Part shown: positions 24,468-34,457 of the stretch, in pieces
Layout of the letters: each line of letters starts with the position of its first letter
Numbering within the stretch: position 1 is the stretch's first letter
Source of the DNA: Celerinatantimonas yamalensis
Lineage (GTDB): Bacteria; Pseudomonadota; Gammaproteobacteria; Enterobacterales; Celerinatantimonadaceae
Direction: 5' to 3'
NCBI RefSeq assembly: GCF_046054155.1
Contig: NZ_JBEQCT010000003.1
Coordinates: 1-64,000, forward strand
Length of the DNA stretch: 64,000 nt
Notes under the pieces: generated by a model
Databases searched by the model: none
The model's input: only the letters and a program-made list of their open reading frames with translations
Told to the model about the DNA's origin: nothing
Translations under genes and position numbers: made by a program

Positions 24468-27356
24468 ATGATGAAAAGACGAGTTATTCAGACTAGAAAA
24501 ATAACCACTGATGAAGCTGAGCGGTGTGCAACAGAGGCGCTTCAAGTCATTGGAACGATCCAATCGCACGGATTTCAATTAGTGTTCGATCCCGACACGC
24601 TGTGTATTGTGCAACACTCTGATAATTTGCTTGATTTACTCAAATTGACCACAGCTCAACATCCATCCAATAACATTCCTGTTATAGGAACTTCTCTCGA
24701 ACAATGGCTCTGTTTGGTGGATGAGCATAGTTTGTGCGCATTATCATCTAAGCGTACAACTACGATTGCTCTGCAAGAGTCAGGGGTGATTAAAGGTTCT
24801 CAGTGGAGCTGCCGTGGGCACATAAGTGATAGATGGATCAGTTTAGAGTTTTGTCCTAATACGCATGAGATCTATGATCCAAAGGTGTTAACATCCCAAT
24901 TAGATCGATTGCTCGAACTACTTAAAGCAGCTCACGATGAGACGGAGCTCTTTAAAACGCTGGTATGTCAGATGCAACATTATACGCATTATGATCGTGT
25001 GATGATGTATCGTTTCTTACCGGATTGGTCGGGTGAGGTGGTTGCTGAGTCCGTTTCTGAACGTGAACGGGCCAAATATCTCGGTCTGAGATTTCCCGCT
25101 GAAGATATCCCCAAGCAAGCGCGTCAGTTGTATACATTAAACCCCATCCGTCTGTTTGCCGATATTAATGCCCCTGCTTCAACGTTAGTGCCCGCATTTT
25201 TGCCCAGTGGAGAGCCGTTTAACCAAAGCTTTTCTATTTTGCGCAGCATGTCAGATATGCATCGCTGTTATTTGAATAATATGGGGGTTCAATCGTCGTT
25301 ATCATTGTCTATCAAACAAGGCGAGAAACTCTGGGGGATGATCGTATTTCATCATAATGAAGCCAAGATCCCGCCCAATGATATGTTGGTACAGTTACAG
25401 ACATCGGGTGAGTTGTTTAGCGAAATGATTACATCTTATTTGCTTCCCGCAGCTGATATTAAACGGCTCACTTATTTGATGAATGTCAAATCGCATATTG
25501 ATGCAACATTTGCTCAAGCGAAAATGGCCGATGTGTCAAATGCTTTATTTGAGTCTGTGTTGCTCAGATTGTATGAAGTGACAAGCTATAGCTTCATTGG
25601 AATTATTTATGGTAGACAGTGTTATTGCATTCATAACGGCACATTTTTAACGCCAAGGATTGAGACTATTCAGGCATTGCAAGAGCTGTTAGCGGATTCG
25701 AAAAGTAGTACGTTTCGCTCCGATAATCTATACAAAAGCGTTGGTATCATTCCAGGCCTTGATAATATGGCTGGGATCTATCTTCTTCGTTCTCAAATTC
25801 CGAATGACTTTTATGTTTTTATCGGTAAAGAAGAAATCGTCAAAAGTATTAAGTGGGGTGGGGTGCCTCAAACCGTCGATATTGTGATTAAAAATAATCA
25901 ACGCTATTTAGAACCACGCAGCTCATTTGCACTGTGGCGCCAGCAGGTCACTGGAGAATGTTCGGCCTGGGAGGAGAAGGATACGCTCCTTTTAGAGATG
26001 ATTTTTAGCGCAGTCAAAGACTTTTTAAGCGCCAAACACAGCCAAATGCGTATGGAGCAACTGGAAAAAAGTGTTTATTTTGATCCACTTACGGGGCTTG
26101 CGAACCGTATGCATTTAAAATATTTTATTGAAAACTTTAAAGAGCAGTCTTCAGTTCAATATATCTCGGTTCTCTTTATCGATTTAGATAATTTTAAAGA
26201 TATCAATGATTTTATGGGCCATGAGACGGGCGATCGGATCTTGATGACCGTGGCTCATCGCTTAAGCGAGAACGTTAAACCCAGCGATCTGGTCGTTCGT
26301 TTAGGGGGCGATGAATTTGTCGTGGTTTTAACGCATCCAGTCCTGCCAGAACCCTCATTGGCGAGATTAGTGGCTGAACGAATCACCCATCGTATCAGTC
26401 AACCCATACTTGATAATGCCCATACAATAGTGATCACTCCGAGCATGGGAATTATCACTGAAGATGTGACCCAGTTAGATTTTAATGAAACGTTAAAACA
26501 AGCCGATATTGCCATGTATTCGGCAAAAAATAAGGGTAAAAATTGTTTTCATGTTTTTGATTCTCGTGATCAGGATCTATTTAATAAAAAAGCAATTTTA
26601 ACCATGGATCTCAGAGAGTGTATTGCGCAAAATGGAATTGAATTGAGCTACCAACCACAGGTGAATAGTCAAAAAATGCTCTGTGGTATTGAGGTGTTGG
26701 CGCGTTGGTTCCATCCTAAATTTGGGAACGTAGGACCTGATACTTTTATTGAAATTGCGGAAAAGAACAGTTTAATCTACTCACTGGGGCTACAGATTTT
26801 TGAAAAAGCATGTCAGCAATTAGCGCTGTGGCAAGATAACGATAAACTGCCGGATAGCTATACACTGTCAATCAATATCAGCCCTATTCAATTGATTGAA
26901 CCGGCTTTCGAACGGGATATCTTACAGCTATTACGTCAATATAATGTGCCTAAGCACTCGATTCGCCTTGAGATCACCGAATCTGTTTTTATGAATAATT
27001 ATCAAACTGCGATAGGGGCATTAAGTCGATTAAGAAAACATGGTATGACTATTTCTTTAGATGATTTTGGTACGGGGTTTTCCTCACTGAATTCCTTATG
27101 GAAACTGCCCATCGATGAATTAAAAATTGATAAATCTTTTGTTTCTAATATGAACATAGATGATAATTTATTTACGATGGTTGAAAGTGTGATGTCGTTG
27201 TGCAAAAAATTGCAGCTAGAAGTGGTCGCAGAAGGCGTTGAGCGGAAAATCGAGTACAGCATCCTCAAAGGATTAGGATGTGATATCTATCAAGGCTATT
27301 TTTTCAGTAAACCGTTATCTGCAGAAGATTTTGCAAAGGAATATCTCAATGGATAA
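24468..27356 (+). CDS. bphP: Bacteriophytochrome with GGDEF and EAL output domains
   Basis: This 962-residue photoreceptor runs PAS (20-130), GAF (about 145-325), PHY (about 340-510), GGDEF (540-695), EAL (710-960). Cys20 is the expected biliverdin attachment site. Chromophore-pocket residues Tyr181 (MMYRF), Asp213 (DIPKQAR) and His265 are present, although the usual SPxH reads SDMH here. The PHY tongue motif PRSSF is at 483-487. GGDEF (613-617) is intact, but the upstream RxxD inhibitory site is KPSD, so product inhibition is probably absent. The EAL motif reads EVL (742-744), with DDFGTGF and EGVE intact. Light should shift the balance between cyclic-di-GMP synthesis and breakdown. Two in-frame ATGs (24468, 24471) are possible starts. 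It overlaps bphO. Confidence 0.93.
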   Translation: MMKRRVIQTRKITTDEAERCATEALQVIGTIQSHGFQLVFDPDTLCIVQHSDNLLDLLKLTTAQHPSNNIPVIGTSLEQWLCLVDEHSLCALSSKRTTTIALQESGVIKGSQWSCRGHISDRWISLEFCPNTHEIYDPKVLTSQLDRLLELLKAAHDETELFKTLVCQMQHYTHYDRVMMYRFLPDWSGEVVAESVSERERAKYLGLRFPAEDIPKQARQLYTLNPIRLFADINAPASTLVPAFLPSGEPFNQSFSILRSMSDMHRCYLNNMGVQSSLSLSIKQGEKLWGMIVFHHNEAKIPPNDMLVQLQTSGELFSEMITSYLLPAADIKRLTYLMNVKSHIDATFAQAKMADVSNALFESVLLRLYEVTSYSFIGIIYGRQCYCIHNGTFLTPRIETIQALQELLADSKSSTFRSDNLYKSVGIIPGLDNMAGIYLLRSQIPNDFYVFIGKEEIVKSIKWGGVPQTVDIVIKNNQRYLEPRSSFALWRQQVTGECSAWEEKDTLLLEMIFSAVKDFLSAKHSQMRMEQLEKSVYFDPLTGLANRMHLKYFIENFKEQSSVQYISVLFIDLDNFKDINDFMGHETGDRILMTVAHRLSENVKPSDLVVRLGGDEFVVVLTHPVLPEPSLARLVAERITHRISQPILDNAHTIVITPSMGIITEDVTQLDFNETLKQADIAMYSAKNKGKNCFHVFDSRDQDLFNKKAILTMDLRECIAQNGIELSYQPQVNSQKMLCGIEVLARWFHPKFGNVGPDTFIEIAEKNSLIYSLGLQIFEKACQQLALWQDNDKLPDSYTLSINISPIQLIEPAFERDILQLLRQYNVPKHSIRLEITESVFMNNYQTAIGALSRLRKHGMTISLDDFGTGFSSLNSLWKLPIDELKIDKSFVSNMNIDDNLFTMVESVMSLCKKLQLEVVAEGVERKIEYSILKGLGCDIYQGYFFSKPLSAEDFAKEYLNG

Positions 27357-27960
27357 GCAACTACTAAGTGAACAACTAAAAACTCGGACTTGGCACTTAC
27401 ATAATCAGTTGGATCATCAGCCGATTTTAAAATGTTTAATTGCTAAAGATATTGATGTGGTCGCTTATCAAAAGGCAATGCGTTGTTTTCATAATTGCTT
27501 TGTACGATGGCAGCTTGATTTTGAGCAAGCTGCAACATTATTCTTGCCACCAGAATTTGCGCGTATTGATTGCCAAATTAACAGCCTTAAACAAGATGTT
27601 GCCTACAGCCCTAATGCATCACCAGAGGAAGCCTTGCGGCCTTCGGCGTTAAAACTGCAACGATTAGAAGATTACTTGGGATACAGTTATGTCATGCATG
27701 GTTCGCATATGGGTGGGAAGATGATCTATAAACGCCTTAGCCAAGCGAGTGCTTTGCAGGGACTTCCATTGGCTTATTTTTCGGCTTTGGCTCATTCTCG
27801 TCCAGCCATAGAAGGCTGGGATGTATGGAAACATCAGTTTGATCAATATGTTGAAGAACACACACTTGATCCCAGCGCCATTATTGATGCTGCTATTGAC
27901 TGTTTTACCCAGTTAGTTGCTTGGTTTGCTGATGAGCACCAGTTTGAGCCAATCTCCTAG
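27349..27960 (+). CDS. bphO: Biliverdin-producing heme oxygenase
   Basis: This 203-residue all-alpha heme oxygenase has the proximal heme His in RTWHLHNQLD (His16 or His18; the H-x-x-L-D spacing favours His18). The distal-helix Gly motif appears as YVMHGSHMGGKMI near 117-129. It opens heme to biliverdin, iron and CO, supplying the chromophore for the phytochrome. The ATG at 27349 has AAAGGA just upstream and overlaps the bphP stop by 8 bp, so the two are translationally coupled in the order photoreceptor then oxygenase. Earlier in-frame codons inside bphP are not needed. Confidence 0.9.
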   Translation: MDKQLLSEQLKTRTWHLHNQLDHQPILKCLIAKDIDVVAYQKAMRCFHNCFVRWQLDFEQAATLFLPPEFARIDCQINSLKQDVAYSPNASPEEALRPSALKLQRLEDYLGYSYVMHGSHMGGKMIYKRLSQASALQGLPLAYFSALAHSRPAIEGWDVWKHQFDQYVEEHTLDPSAIIDAAIDCFTQLVAWFADEHQFEPIS

Positions 27961-28040
27961 TCAATACAATTGGTGACAAAGTTTTTAATACCCTTTTGCC
28001 TGGCATCATGTTATTGGCTTTTTGCTGGGATGATTTGTGG

Positions 28041-28958
28041 CTATTGATCGTTATGTTGTCTACCTAACCAAGCGGCTCCGCGGATTCCACTACTATCACC
28101 ATGCACCGCCGTACGTATGGGGGTGTTATGGTAGTGACCGAATGTATATTGGCCAATCCGCTGATTAATCCCATCGAATAGTTGCGGAACATTTGATAAA
28201 CCACCGCCAATGACAATCACATCCGGGTCGAGTAGATTAATGAGCATGGCAAAACAGCGGGCGAGTTGATCTTGGAAGCGTTCGAAACACTGACTGGCTA
28301 GCTTGTTTTGGTTTTGCAGTAACTGGTTAAAAAAAGTAACACTATCTACGGGATAACCATAGTGATAGGTGAGCTGGCGGTTGATACCTGTTCCAGATAT
28401 AAACGATTCAATACAGTTCAATTGGCCGCAATAACAAGATACACTTGGTCCATCCACAGATTCGCGGTAATGTGGTAGAGGAATGTGTCCCCATTCACCG
28501 CAGTTGCCATTTTTCCCTTGTTGTAGTTGGTGGTTGACAACATAGCCACCCCCACATCCTGTTCCAAGAATGACGCCAAATACACTATGTGCATCTTGCC
28601 CCGCACCATCGACTGCTTCAGATAGTGTGAAACAGTTAGCATCATTACTAATACTAACCGGGCGCTGGAAGATCTCTTCTAAATCATGCTGAAAGGGGTG
28701 CTGGTTGATGACTAAAATATTGGAATTTTTGATAAGTCCTGTTGATGGGTCGATACTACCGGGTAAACAGATACCCAGATTACAGGGATGATCAAGGGTT
28801 GATTCCGCTGAGTGAATCATTGCAACGATATGCTGAGTGAACTCATCATAACTGGTTTTACAAGTTGCTTCACGGCGCTTGTAGATACCCAGTCCTGATG
28901 AATCAAAAACTTGGATTTCTGTTTTGGTCCCGCCTATATCTAATCCAATATTGAACAT
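28041..28958 (-). CDS. mak: ROK-family fructokinase (Mak-like)
   Basis: This 305-residue ROK kinase shows the ATP motif IGLDIGGTKTEIQVFD, the catalytic Asp in SNDANCFTLSEAVDGAG, the zinc motif VSCYCGQLNCIESFISGTG with its cysteines, and the C-terminal DPDVIVIGGGLSNVPQLF and HGDSSGIRGAAWL. These match E. coli Mak (manno(fructo)kinase) more closely than NagK, chiefly in GEWGHIPLPHY and ESFISGTG. It phosphorylates fructose to fructose-6-phosphate. No transporter or regulator for fructose or sucrose is next to it. Confidence 0.85.
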   Translation of the reverse strand: MFNIGLDIGGTKTEIQVFDSSGLGIYKRREATCKTSYDEFTQHIVAMIHSAESTLDHPCNLGICLPGSIDPSTGLIKNSNILVINQHPFQHDLEEIFQRPVSISNDANCFTLSEAVDGAGQDAHSVFGVILGTGCGGGYVVNHQLQQGKNGNCGEWGHIPLPHYRESVDGPSVSCYCGQLNCIESFISGTGINRQLTYHYGYPVDSVTFFNQLLQNQNKLASQCFERFQDQLARCFAMLINLLDPDVIVIGGGLSNVPQLFDGINQRIGQYTFGHYHNTPIRTAVHGDSSGIRGAAWLGRQHNDQ

Positions 28959-29651
28959 TTTTCGCCCTTACGTATTGATTAAATGTGTTATTTTTTCCAC
29001 AAAAATAGCAGATTATATGCTGTTAAATCATTCAAGTTTAGGTCAGCTTTTGCAATAGCTGGAAATGTGGTTTGCGAGAGTGCTCACAGTTGCACTGACA
29101 GCCGTGTTATGAACACTTAAAAATGAAAAATGTAAACAACCACTGAAAATAGGGCTGTTAGGGTATGATGGATCAAGGTGATTATTTATTAGCTTATAGG
29201 GAGCTGCCTCGCATCATGCCGAGCTGAAATGTGCTTGTAAGCGTTGCGGGGAAAGGCTAGAGCGATCGGTGGTGGCATGTTTATCATCTTAATTGATCAT
29301 TGGTTTTGCCTGCTATTTTTATACGAATAATAAACCTGCTTATCGCTAGGTTGCCTCATCAACAGTAAGGGAAATAATGAGTTTGTTTAAGTCAGTGATG
29401 ACTAAGGCCAACATGGATTAAAAAGCCCTTGTGCCAGTTTTTCACTGACTAAAGTCCTATTTTTTGTAAGCGGCTAAAATGGCGATAGCAGCTTTATCTA
29501 TATTCTTGATAGTTAGAGTTTCCTATTAGCCATTCATTTTTGAGAAAATAGTTTCTTCAGTATGGTAATTTAATGTAAGAAGCAACGTTGATTTCACATA
29601 CATGACGTCACATAAAGAGACCTACTACTTAAATCAGGAAAGGATTTTCAG
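28959..29651. other. Intergenic region of about 690 bp, no gene recognised
   Basis: This is the divergent region between mak and the aminotransferase gene. It has no open frame with a credible start, no clear operator and no RNA gene. It is AT-rich near both gene starts, as expected for promoters. Confidence 0.45.
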
Positions 29652-29654
29652 TTG

Positions 29655-30833
29655 ATGCCCCTCCCTTCATTGAACGACATTAACCCTGTAGCCGCATCAC
29701 TCGAAGCGTCGTCGATTCGTGCTATTGCCAATTTCGGTATGACACAAGAAGGGGTGATCCCTTTGTGGTTCGGTGAATCAGATATCGTCACACCGGAATT
29801 TATTTGTCAGGCTGCATTTGATAGTTTGGCAGCAGGCCAAACACGCTATACCCCCAACAATGGCATACTGGCGTTACGTCAGGCATTATCTTCTTATCAA
29901 ACAACGCTTTTTAATCAATCGTTTGATGAAGACAATATTGTAGTGACGGTCTCTGGCACCAATGCGGTGATGTTAGCCGCACAAACAATCATTAGTCCTA
30001 CCGATAAAGTCGTGGTGATAACGCCAGCATTTCCGACACTGATGGCAATTCCTCGCTTACTTGGTGCACAAGTCATTGAATTTCCTCTCACGCAAATGCA
30101 AGGACGCTTCGAATTAGATCTCAATGGTTTATTCAAAATCCTTAAAGGGGCTCGGGCATTGGTGATTAATTCCCCAGCGAACCCGACAGGTTGGGTTGCC
30201 AGTTTTGCTCAACTTTGTGCGATTGCAGAGTTTTCTCGTCAAATGGGAATTTGGGTGATTTCTGATGAGGTATACAACCGTCATGTCTATCAAGGTCAAT
30301 GTGCGCCATCTTTTGCTCAGATTATGAATGAAGATGATAGAATTATTATTTGTAACAGTTTTTCTAAGGCGTGGTGTATGACCGGATGGCGCTTAGGTTG
30401 GTTAACACTGCCCAAAGTATTAAGGCCAACGATCACTAAACTCATTGAATTCAATGTTTCTTGTGCACCAGCGTTTGTACAAGCGGCTGGATTGGCCGCA
30501 ATTACTCAAGGTGAGGTATTTTTACAGCAAACATTGGTGCGCTTTCGCCAATCCCGCACTATGGTTTATGATGCTTTGAATGATGTGGACGGTATTACAT
30601 TATATGACATGCCTGCTACTTTTTATGCTTTTATAAAAGTGGATGGGCTGGCGGATGACAGTCAAGCTTATATTCTTAACATGATCCGAAATGAAAAAGT
30701 GGGCGTTGCACCAGGCGAAGCTTTTGGTGAAGCAGGAAAGGGGCATCTACGCATCTGTTATGGTCAAAATCATCAATCATTGGCGCTTGCATTGCAACGT
30801 TTGAGACGATACTTATCCTGTTACCATAATTAG
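29655..30833 (+). CDS. PLP-dependent class I/II aminotransferase
   Basis: This 392-residue fold-type I aminotransferase has SGTNAVMLAAQTI near 98, VINSPANPTGWV near 172 and the PLP-lysine motif NSFSKAWCMTGWRLGW near 237. The final FxxxGxGHLRICY segment is also typical. The family includes aspartate, alanine and arginine-pyruvate transaminases. The sequence resembles the AruH/AspC-like group but the substrate cannot be read off. A strong AGGAAAGGA lies at 29637-29645; the TTG at 29652 is an alternative start. It stands alone. Confidence 0.85.
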   Translation: MPLPSLNDINPVAASLEASSIRAIANFGMTQEGVIPLWFGESDIVTPEFICQAAFDSLAAGQTRYTPNNGILALRQALSSYQTTLFNQSFDEDNIVVTVSGTNAVMLAAQTIISPTDKVVVITPAFPTLMAIPRLLGAQVIEFPLTQMQGRFELDLNGLFKILKGARALVINSPANPTGWVASFAQLCAIAEFSRQMGIWVISDEVYNRHVYQGQCAPSFAQIMNEDDRIIICNSFSKAWCMTGWRLGWLTLPKVLRPTITKLIEFNVSCAPAFVQAAGLAAITQGEVFLQQTLVRFRQSRTMVYDALNDVDGITLYDMPATFYAFIKVDGLADDSQAYILNMIRNEKVGVAPGEAFGEAGKGHLRICYGQNHQSLALALQRLRRYLSCYHN

Positions 30834-30964
30834 CCAGTTTGTGGATGTTCGATTATCTATTTGTATTTTCAGACGAGAAAATACTGGTATCGCCTAGGTG
30901 ATTACTGCCATTATCGAATATTTATAAGACTTGTTTAAACCGAACCGCTTTATAGTTTATCCGT

Positions 30965-31462
30965 CTATTTACGGCGATAGCCTCTTGGCCTCATTTTCAT
31001 TGTTAAAGCGGGTTCTTCGTGACCGGGCGTTAACTGGAATTGCACGGCGTCCGTCATGAGAAATCCCAATCGCTCATAAAAATGAACGGCATCCTTGCTG
31101 ACTTGAAGTGCCGTGACTTGAAGTGTGTTTTGGTTCAATCCTCTGCCTATAATCAATTCGACTATATTGCGGCCAATGCCCATGTGCTGTAGCGCCTGAA
31201 GCACATAGAAAGCCCAAATATACGTAATGTCATGTCGTGTGGCGTACACGCAACATGCAACAATATGCTGGTCTTCCATGACCACAATAACTTTTTCTTC
31301 AACCTTTTCTTTGTTGCACGAGAGTATACCGCCCAAACTTTCGTCACCGAGCCCTGCTATTATCGAGGATGTCACCTCGTCGCCTATTTGAGCCCGATAA
31401 GTTTCGGCCCAACTCTTCTCGAGAAAGTGTCGCAATAGGTCTTTATTTGAAGGATTGCTCAC
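30965..31462 (-). CDS. GNAT-family N-acetyltransferase
   Basis: This 165-residue protein has the acetyl-CoA binding motif A in LQHMGIGRNIVELIIGRGL (Q/R-x-x-G-x-G/A region, about 90-110), the motif B pattern LQVSKDAVHFYERLGF near 123-140 and an acidic N-terminal half. The start is GTG at 31462. It acetylates an unknown amine; no neighbour suggests which. It stands alone, convergent with the aminotransferase gene. Confidence 0.75.
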   Translation of the reverse strand: MSNPSNKDLLRHFLEKSWAETYRAQIGDEVTSSIIAGLGDESLGGILSCNKEKVEEKVIVVMEDQHIVACCVYATRHDITYIWAFYVLQALQHMGIGRNIVELIIGRGLNQNTLQVTALQVSKDAVHFYERLGFLMTDAVQFQLTPGHEEPALTMKMRPRGYRRK

Positions 31463-31878
31463 ATCAAAATCGCTAATATAATTTATCAGTTGTTACCCAC
31501 TTTTTATGCATTCCGAAGTCGTTAAAACGGATCATACTGCAAAATGAGGTTTAACTAAAACGGATATGGAGGCTGCTGTATACTAGATCTGCCGTTAAAG
31601 TGCTCGTTTGTAATGTATTTCGTATTTGATTCGGATAAATTTAGATCACGGCAATCGCTTTATCTCATTATCGTCAAGATCACATTATTCAATGATGGCC
31701 GTTATATGTGCGCTCATATGGATTGAATCTAAGCTTTCATCGTCATGGATTCAAAAGCACAATGATTGGTCTTGAATATAAAGTGATTTCCAAGCGACTA
31801 AGGCTTCATTATGATTTTTTCTTGGTAATCCAATAAAAAGTGTTTAATGTAGGTGAATCTCACTGAATAGGATTTCTT
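31463..31878. other. Intergenic region upstream of the AraC-family gene
   Basis: These 416 bp are AT-rich with no gene recognised. The region should contain the promoters of the divergent GNAT and AraC-family genes. No clear operator was found. Confidence 0.45.
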
Positions 31879-32697
31879 TTGGATTTCTCATCACCGTATC
31901 AACCTTTTCAACCGACTTTAACGTGTGTGGGTCAAGATCGATTTGGATTGAATCTACAAATTCAAAAGCCCAGTCCGTCATTATCTGAGACGATCTATGC
32001 CTTTGTTGAAGTAAAAACTGACCATCCTACGATGTATCCTATTGTGCCAGATGGAACCAATATTCTGTTTTTCTCTGTGTGTTCTGAATTATTTGGAGGC
32101 ACACAATCATCTATTTTAGATGTTCCTCTGAATGAAGAACGAAGGCCTTATTTTGGTATTTGGTTTCAGCCTGGAAAGGTACGTAGTTTCTTTGATGTTG
32201 ATGTTTCAGAGGTAACTAACAAATTAATAAATTTAGATTTTTTGGAAAATAGCGCGTTTTTATCATTACAAGAAAATTTGTATGAAAAGAGCTCATTTAA
32301 GGAGCGTGTTGCTTATAGTGAAGCACTACTGCTAAAGCATGTTGCACCTAGAAGCCTGCCTGCCCAATTGAAATATGCATTGCTTCTAATTTATCGTGAG
32401 AGCGGTATGACCAGCATGACTCAATTAGCAAGCGAAGTAGGCTTGAGCACTCGTCATATGAATCGCCAGTTTTTACTATATACGGGGCTGACCAGTAAAG
32501 CGTTTGCTCAGACCATTCGTATGAACCAATATTTAAAACGATGTTACCAGGATGTCGGCTCATATCTACATCATGGGTTGGATCTTGGATTTTTTGATCA
32601 GTCCCATCTCCTTAAAACCATCGCTCAACATGGCATTTATTCGCTTTCTGCAATTTCGCAGCAATTCATGTCCAATTTTTACAAGCCTCGTGGCTAA
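31879..32697 (+). CDS. AraC-family transcriptional regulator
   Basis: This 272-residue protein has a C-terminal helix-turn-helix. It contains MTQLASEVGLSTRHMNRQFL near 180-200 and, in the second half, LGFFDQSHLLKTIAQHGIYS. The N-terminal half (PTLTCVGQDRFGLNLQIQKP; MYPIVPDGTNILFFSV) resembles the DUF6597-like sensor of AraC regulators and has no recognisable ligand site. The start is TTG with AGGA 6-7 bp upstream, and no nearby ATG would keep the N-terminal domain. It lies 51 bp upstream of a FabA-like gene on the same strand, so it may control fatty-acid metabolism; that is inference from position. Confidence 0.8.
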   Translation: MDFSSPYQPFQPTLTCVGQDRFGLNLQIQKPSPSLSETIYAFVEVKTDHPTMYPIVPDGTNILFFSVCSELFGGTQSSILDVPLNEERRPYFGIWFQPGKVRSFFDVDVSEVTNKLINLDFLENSAFLSLQENLYEKSSFKERVAYSEALLLKHVAPRSLPAQLKYALLLIYRESGMTSMTQLASEVGLSTRHMNRQFLLYTGLTSKAFAQTIRMNQYLKRCYQDVGSYLHHGLDLGFFDQSHLLKTIAQHGIYSLSAISQQFMSNFYKPRG

Positions 32698-32748
32698 GTT
32701 ACTCGCATACTCGTTAACTGTTATTTACTAAACGAACGTGAGGGAAGT

Positions 32749-33243
32749 ATGAAATTTTCTAAATCGGATATTGTCACTATGTCGCAAGGCGGCTTTTTTG
32801 GTGAAGGCAATGCGCAATTGCCCAGTGATCAAATGTTGATGATTGACGAAATTTCACATATTGATACCATCGGTGGTCAATACAACAGGGGCTTATTAAC
32901 CGCAGGTCTAGTGATTAGACCTGATGATTGGTTCTTTGCTTGCCACTTTCAAGGCGACCCTGTGATGCCAGGTTGTTTAGGGTTGGATGCACTTTGGCAA
33001 CTATTAGGTGTGTTTTTAGGGTGGTCTGGTTTACCGGGAAAAGGTCGTGCTTTGGGTGTAGGAAAAGTACGTTTCACCGGACAAATTTACCCCGATGCCA
33101 AGGCTATTGAGTACCAAGTGCATATAAAACGAATCATCAAAAAGCCGCTTGGGATGGGCATCGCTGATGGCATGGTTCTGCTCAATGGTGATGTGATCTA
33201 TGAGGCAACAGATTTGAAAGTGGGGTTAATCACATCAGCTTAG
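32749..33243 (+). CDS. FabA-like 3-hydroxyacyl-ACP dehydratase
   Basis: This 164-residue hot-dog-fold protein is clearly related to FabA (E. coli, 172 residues). CHFQGDPVMPGCLGLDALWQ contains His66 and Asp80, matching catalytic His70 and Asp84 of FabA. GKGRALGVGKVRFTGQ and the C-terminal TDLKVGL are also kept. FabA dehydrates 3-hydroxydecanoyl-ACP and isomerises it for unsaturated fatty-acid synthesis. The N-terminus is shorter and diverged, and its neighbour is an AraC regulator rather than fabB, rmf or lon. I therefore suspect a second, specialised copy, and leave the symbol open. GAGGGAAG precedes the ATG. Confidence 0.85.
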   Translation: MKFSKSDIVTMSQGGFFGEGNAQLPSDQMLMIDEISHIDTIGGQYNRGLLTAGLVIRPDDWFFACHFQGDPVMPGCLGLDALWQLLGVFLGWSGLPGKGRALGVGKVRFTGQIYPDAKAIEYQVHIKRIIKKPLGMGIADGMVLLNGDVIYEATDLKVGLITSA

Positions 33244-33432
33244 TTTTAGATGCCTTTTAAACGATCAATGTGCCGTTCATCTTAAGTATTTGTTCTCTTT
33301 AAGAGGGCGGAAGTTTATTCGCCAAATGCGCGTTTCACAACGCGTCGCGACATGTTCAGTGTCGATGGTTCGATGAAAAAACATCACATATCGTTATTCA
33401 TGGGCATTATGGCATTTTCTTGATCGCGTACT

Positions 33433-34422
33433 TTATTTCAATTTTCTTCGCAATCCCCTAAATTGATCGTAGCTAAGCCCTAGGGACTTCGCTGCGAGCC
33501 GCTGGTTGTGTTTGTTGTCATTGAGCGCCTGTTGGATGAGCCGTTGTTGAAGCTGCAGAGTTTGCTCTTTTAACCCCATTGATGCGGTTAACGATTTGGA
33601 TTCTAGGTATGTTTCCTGTTCCTTTAATACGGCATTGTTTGAACGGGGAACCAAATAAGTAAAAGGATTCAGTACAATCTGATCTACTGGTGTGTGTTGA
33701 AAACCACAGCGATAAATCGAACGCTCGATCACATTTTTTAGTTCGCGGATATTACCAGGCCAATGGTGTTGTTGTAATACCGCTAGCGCGTTTTCACTAA
33801 AACCTTGGAAGTATTCCCAGCCTAATTCACTACTGAGTTTCATGGCAAAAAAGTTGGCCAACTCCTCGATGTCCTCTTTTCTATCGCGCAGCGGAGGCAC
33901 CTGAATCACATCAAAGGCTAGGCGATCCAATAGGTCGGCGCGAAATTTCCCATGCTCACTGAGAACCGGTAAATCCGCGTTAGTCGCGGCGACAATACGT
34001 ACGTCAACCCGTTGGGTCTTACCACTGCCAAGCCGCTCGAATTCACCATATTCAATCAGTCGTAATAACTTTTCTTGCACTCGCAATGACATGGTCGCGA
34101 GTTCGTCGAGAAATAAAGTGCCCCCATCTGCTCGTTCGAATCGCCCCTGATATCTTTTTGTCGCCCCCGTAAAGGCGCCTGCTTCATGACCAAATAACTC
34201 ACTTTCCATCAGGCTATCGCTAATAGTTGCACAGTTTAGGCTAATGAAAGCTTGATCCCAGCGGGGGGATAGATAGTGCAGGCGCTCGGCGATCAGCTCT
34301 TTACCGCTGCCTCGTTCACCACAGATTAAGATGGGGCGATTAATTTGCGCCAGAATGGAAGCATGATCAAGTGCGTTTGCCAGTGCTTGTGAGCTACCGA
34401 TGACTCTTTGATTATTCTCCAT
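33433..34422 (-). CDS. pspF: Phage shock operon sigma-54 activator PspF
   Basis: This is a 329-residue AAA+ enhancer-binding protein without a receiver domain. It has Walker A GERGSGKE near 36, the sigma-54 contact loop GAFTGA near 84, Walker B GGTLFLDELA, and a C-terminal Fis-type helix-turn-helix (NQRLAAKSLGLSYDQFRGLR). It activates pspA through sigma-54 and is held inactive by PspA. The ATG at 34422 matches the family start; the TTG upstream gives an unneeded extension. It diverges from pspA, with a 21-bp palindrome between them. Confidence 0.95.
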   Translation of the reverse strand: MENNQRVIGSSQALANALDHASILAQINRPILICGERGSGKELIAERLHYLSPRWDQAFISLNCATISDSLMESELFGHEAGAFTGATKRYQGRFERADGGTLFLDELATMSLRVQEKLLRLIEYGEFERLGSGKTQRVDVRIVAATNADLPVLSEHGKFRADLLDRLAFDVIQVPPLRDRKEDIEELANFFAMKLSSELGWEYFQGFSENALAVLQQHHWPGNIRELKNVIERSIYRCGFQHTPVDQIVLNPFTYLVPRSNNAVLKEQETYLESKSLTASMGLKEQTLQLQQRLIQQALNDNKHNQRLAAKSLGLSYDQFRGLRRKLK

Positions 34423-34457
34423 AGATCGGCCTAATGTTTCCAATGAATGGGGTTAAA

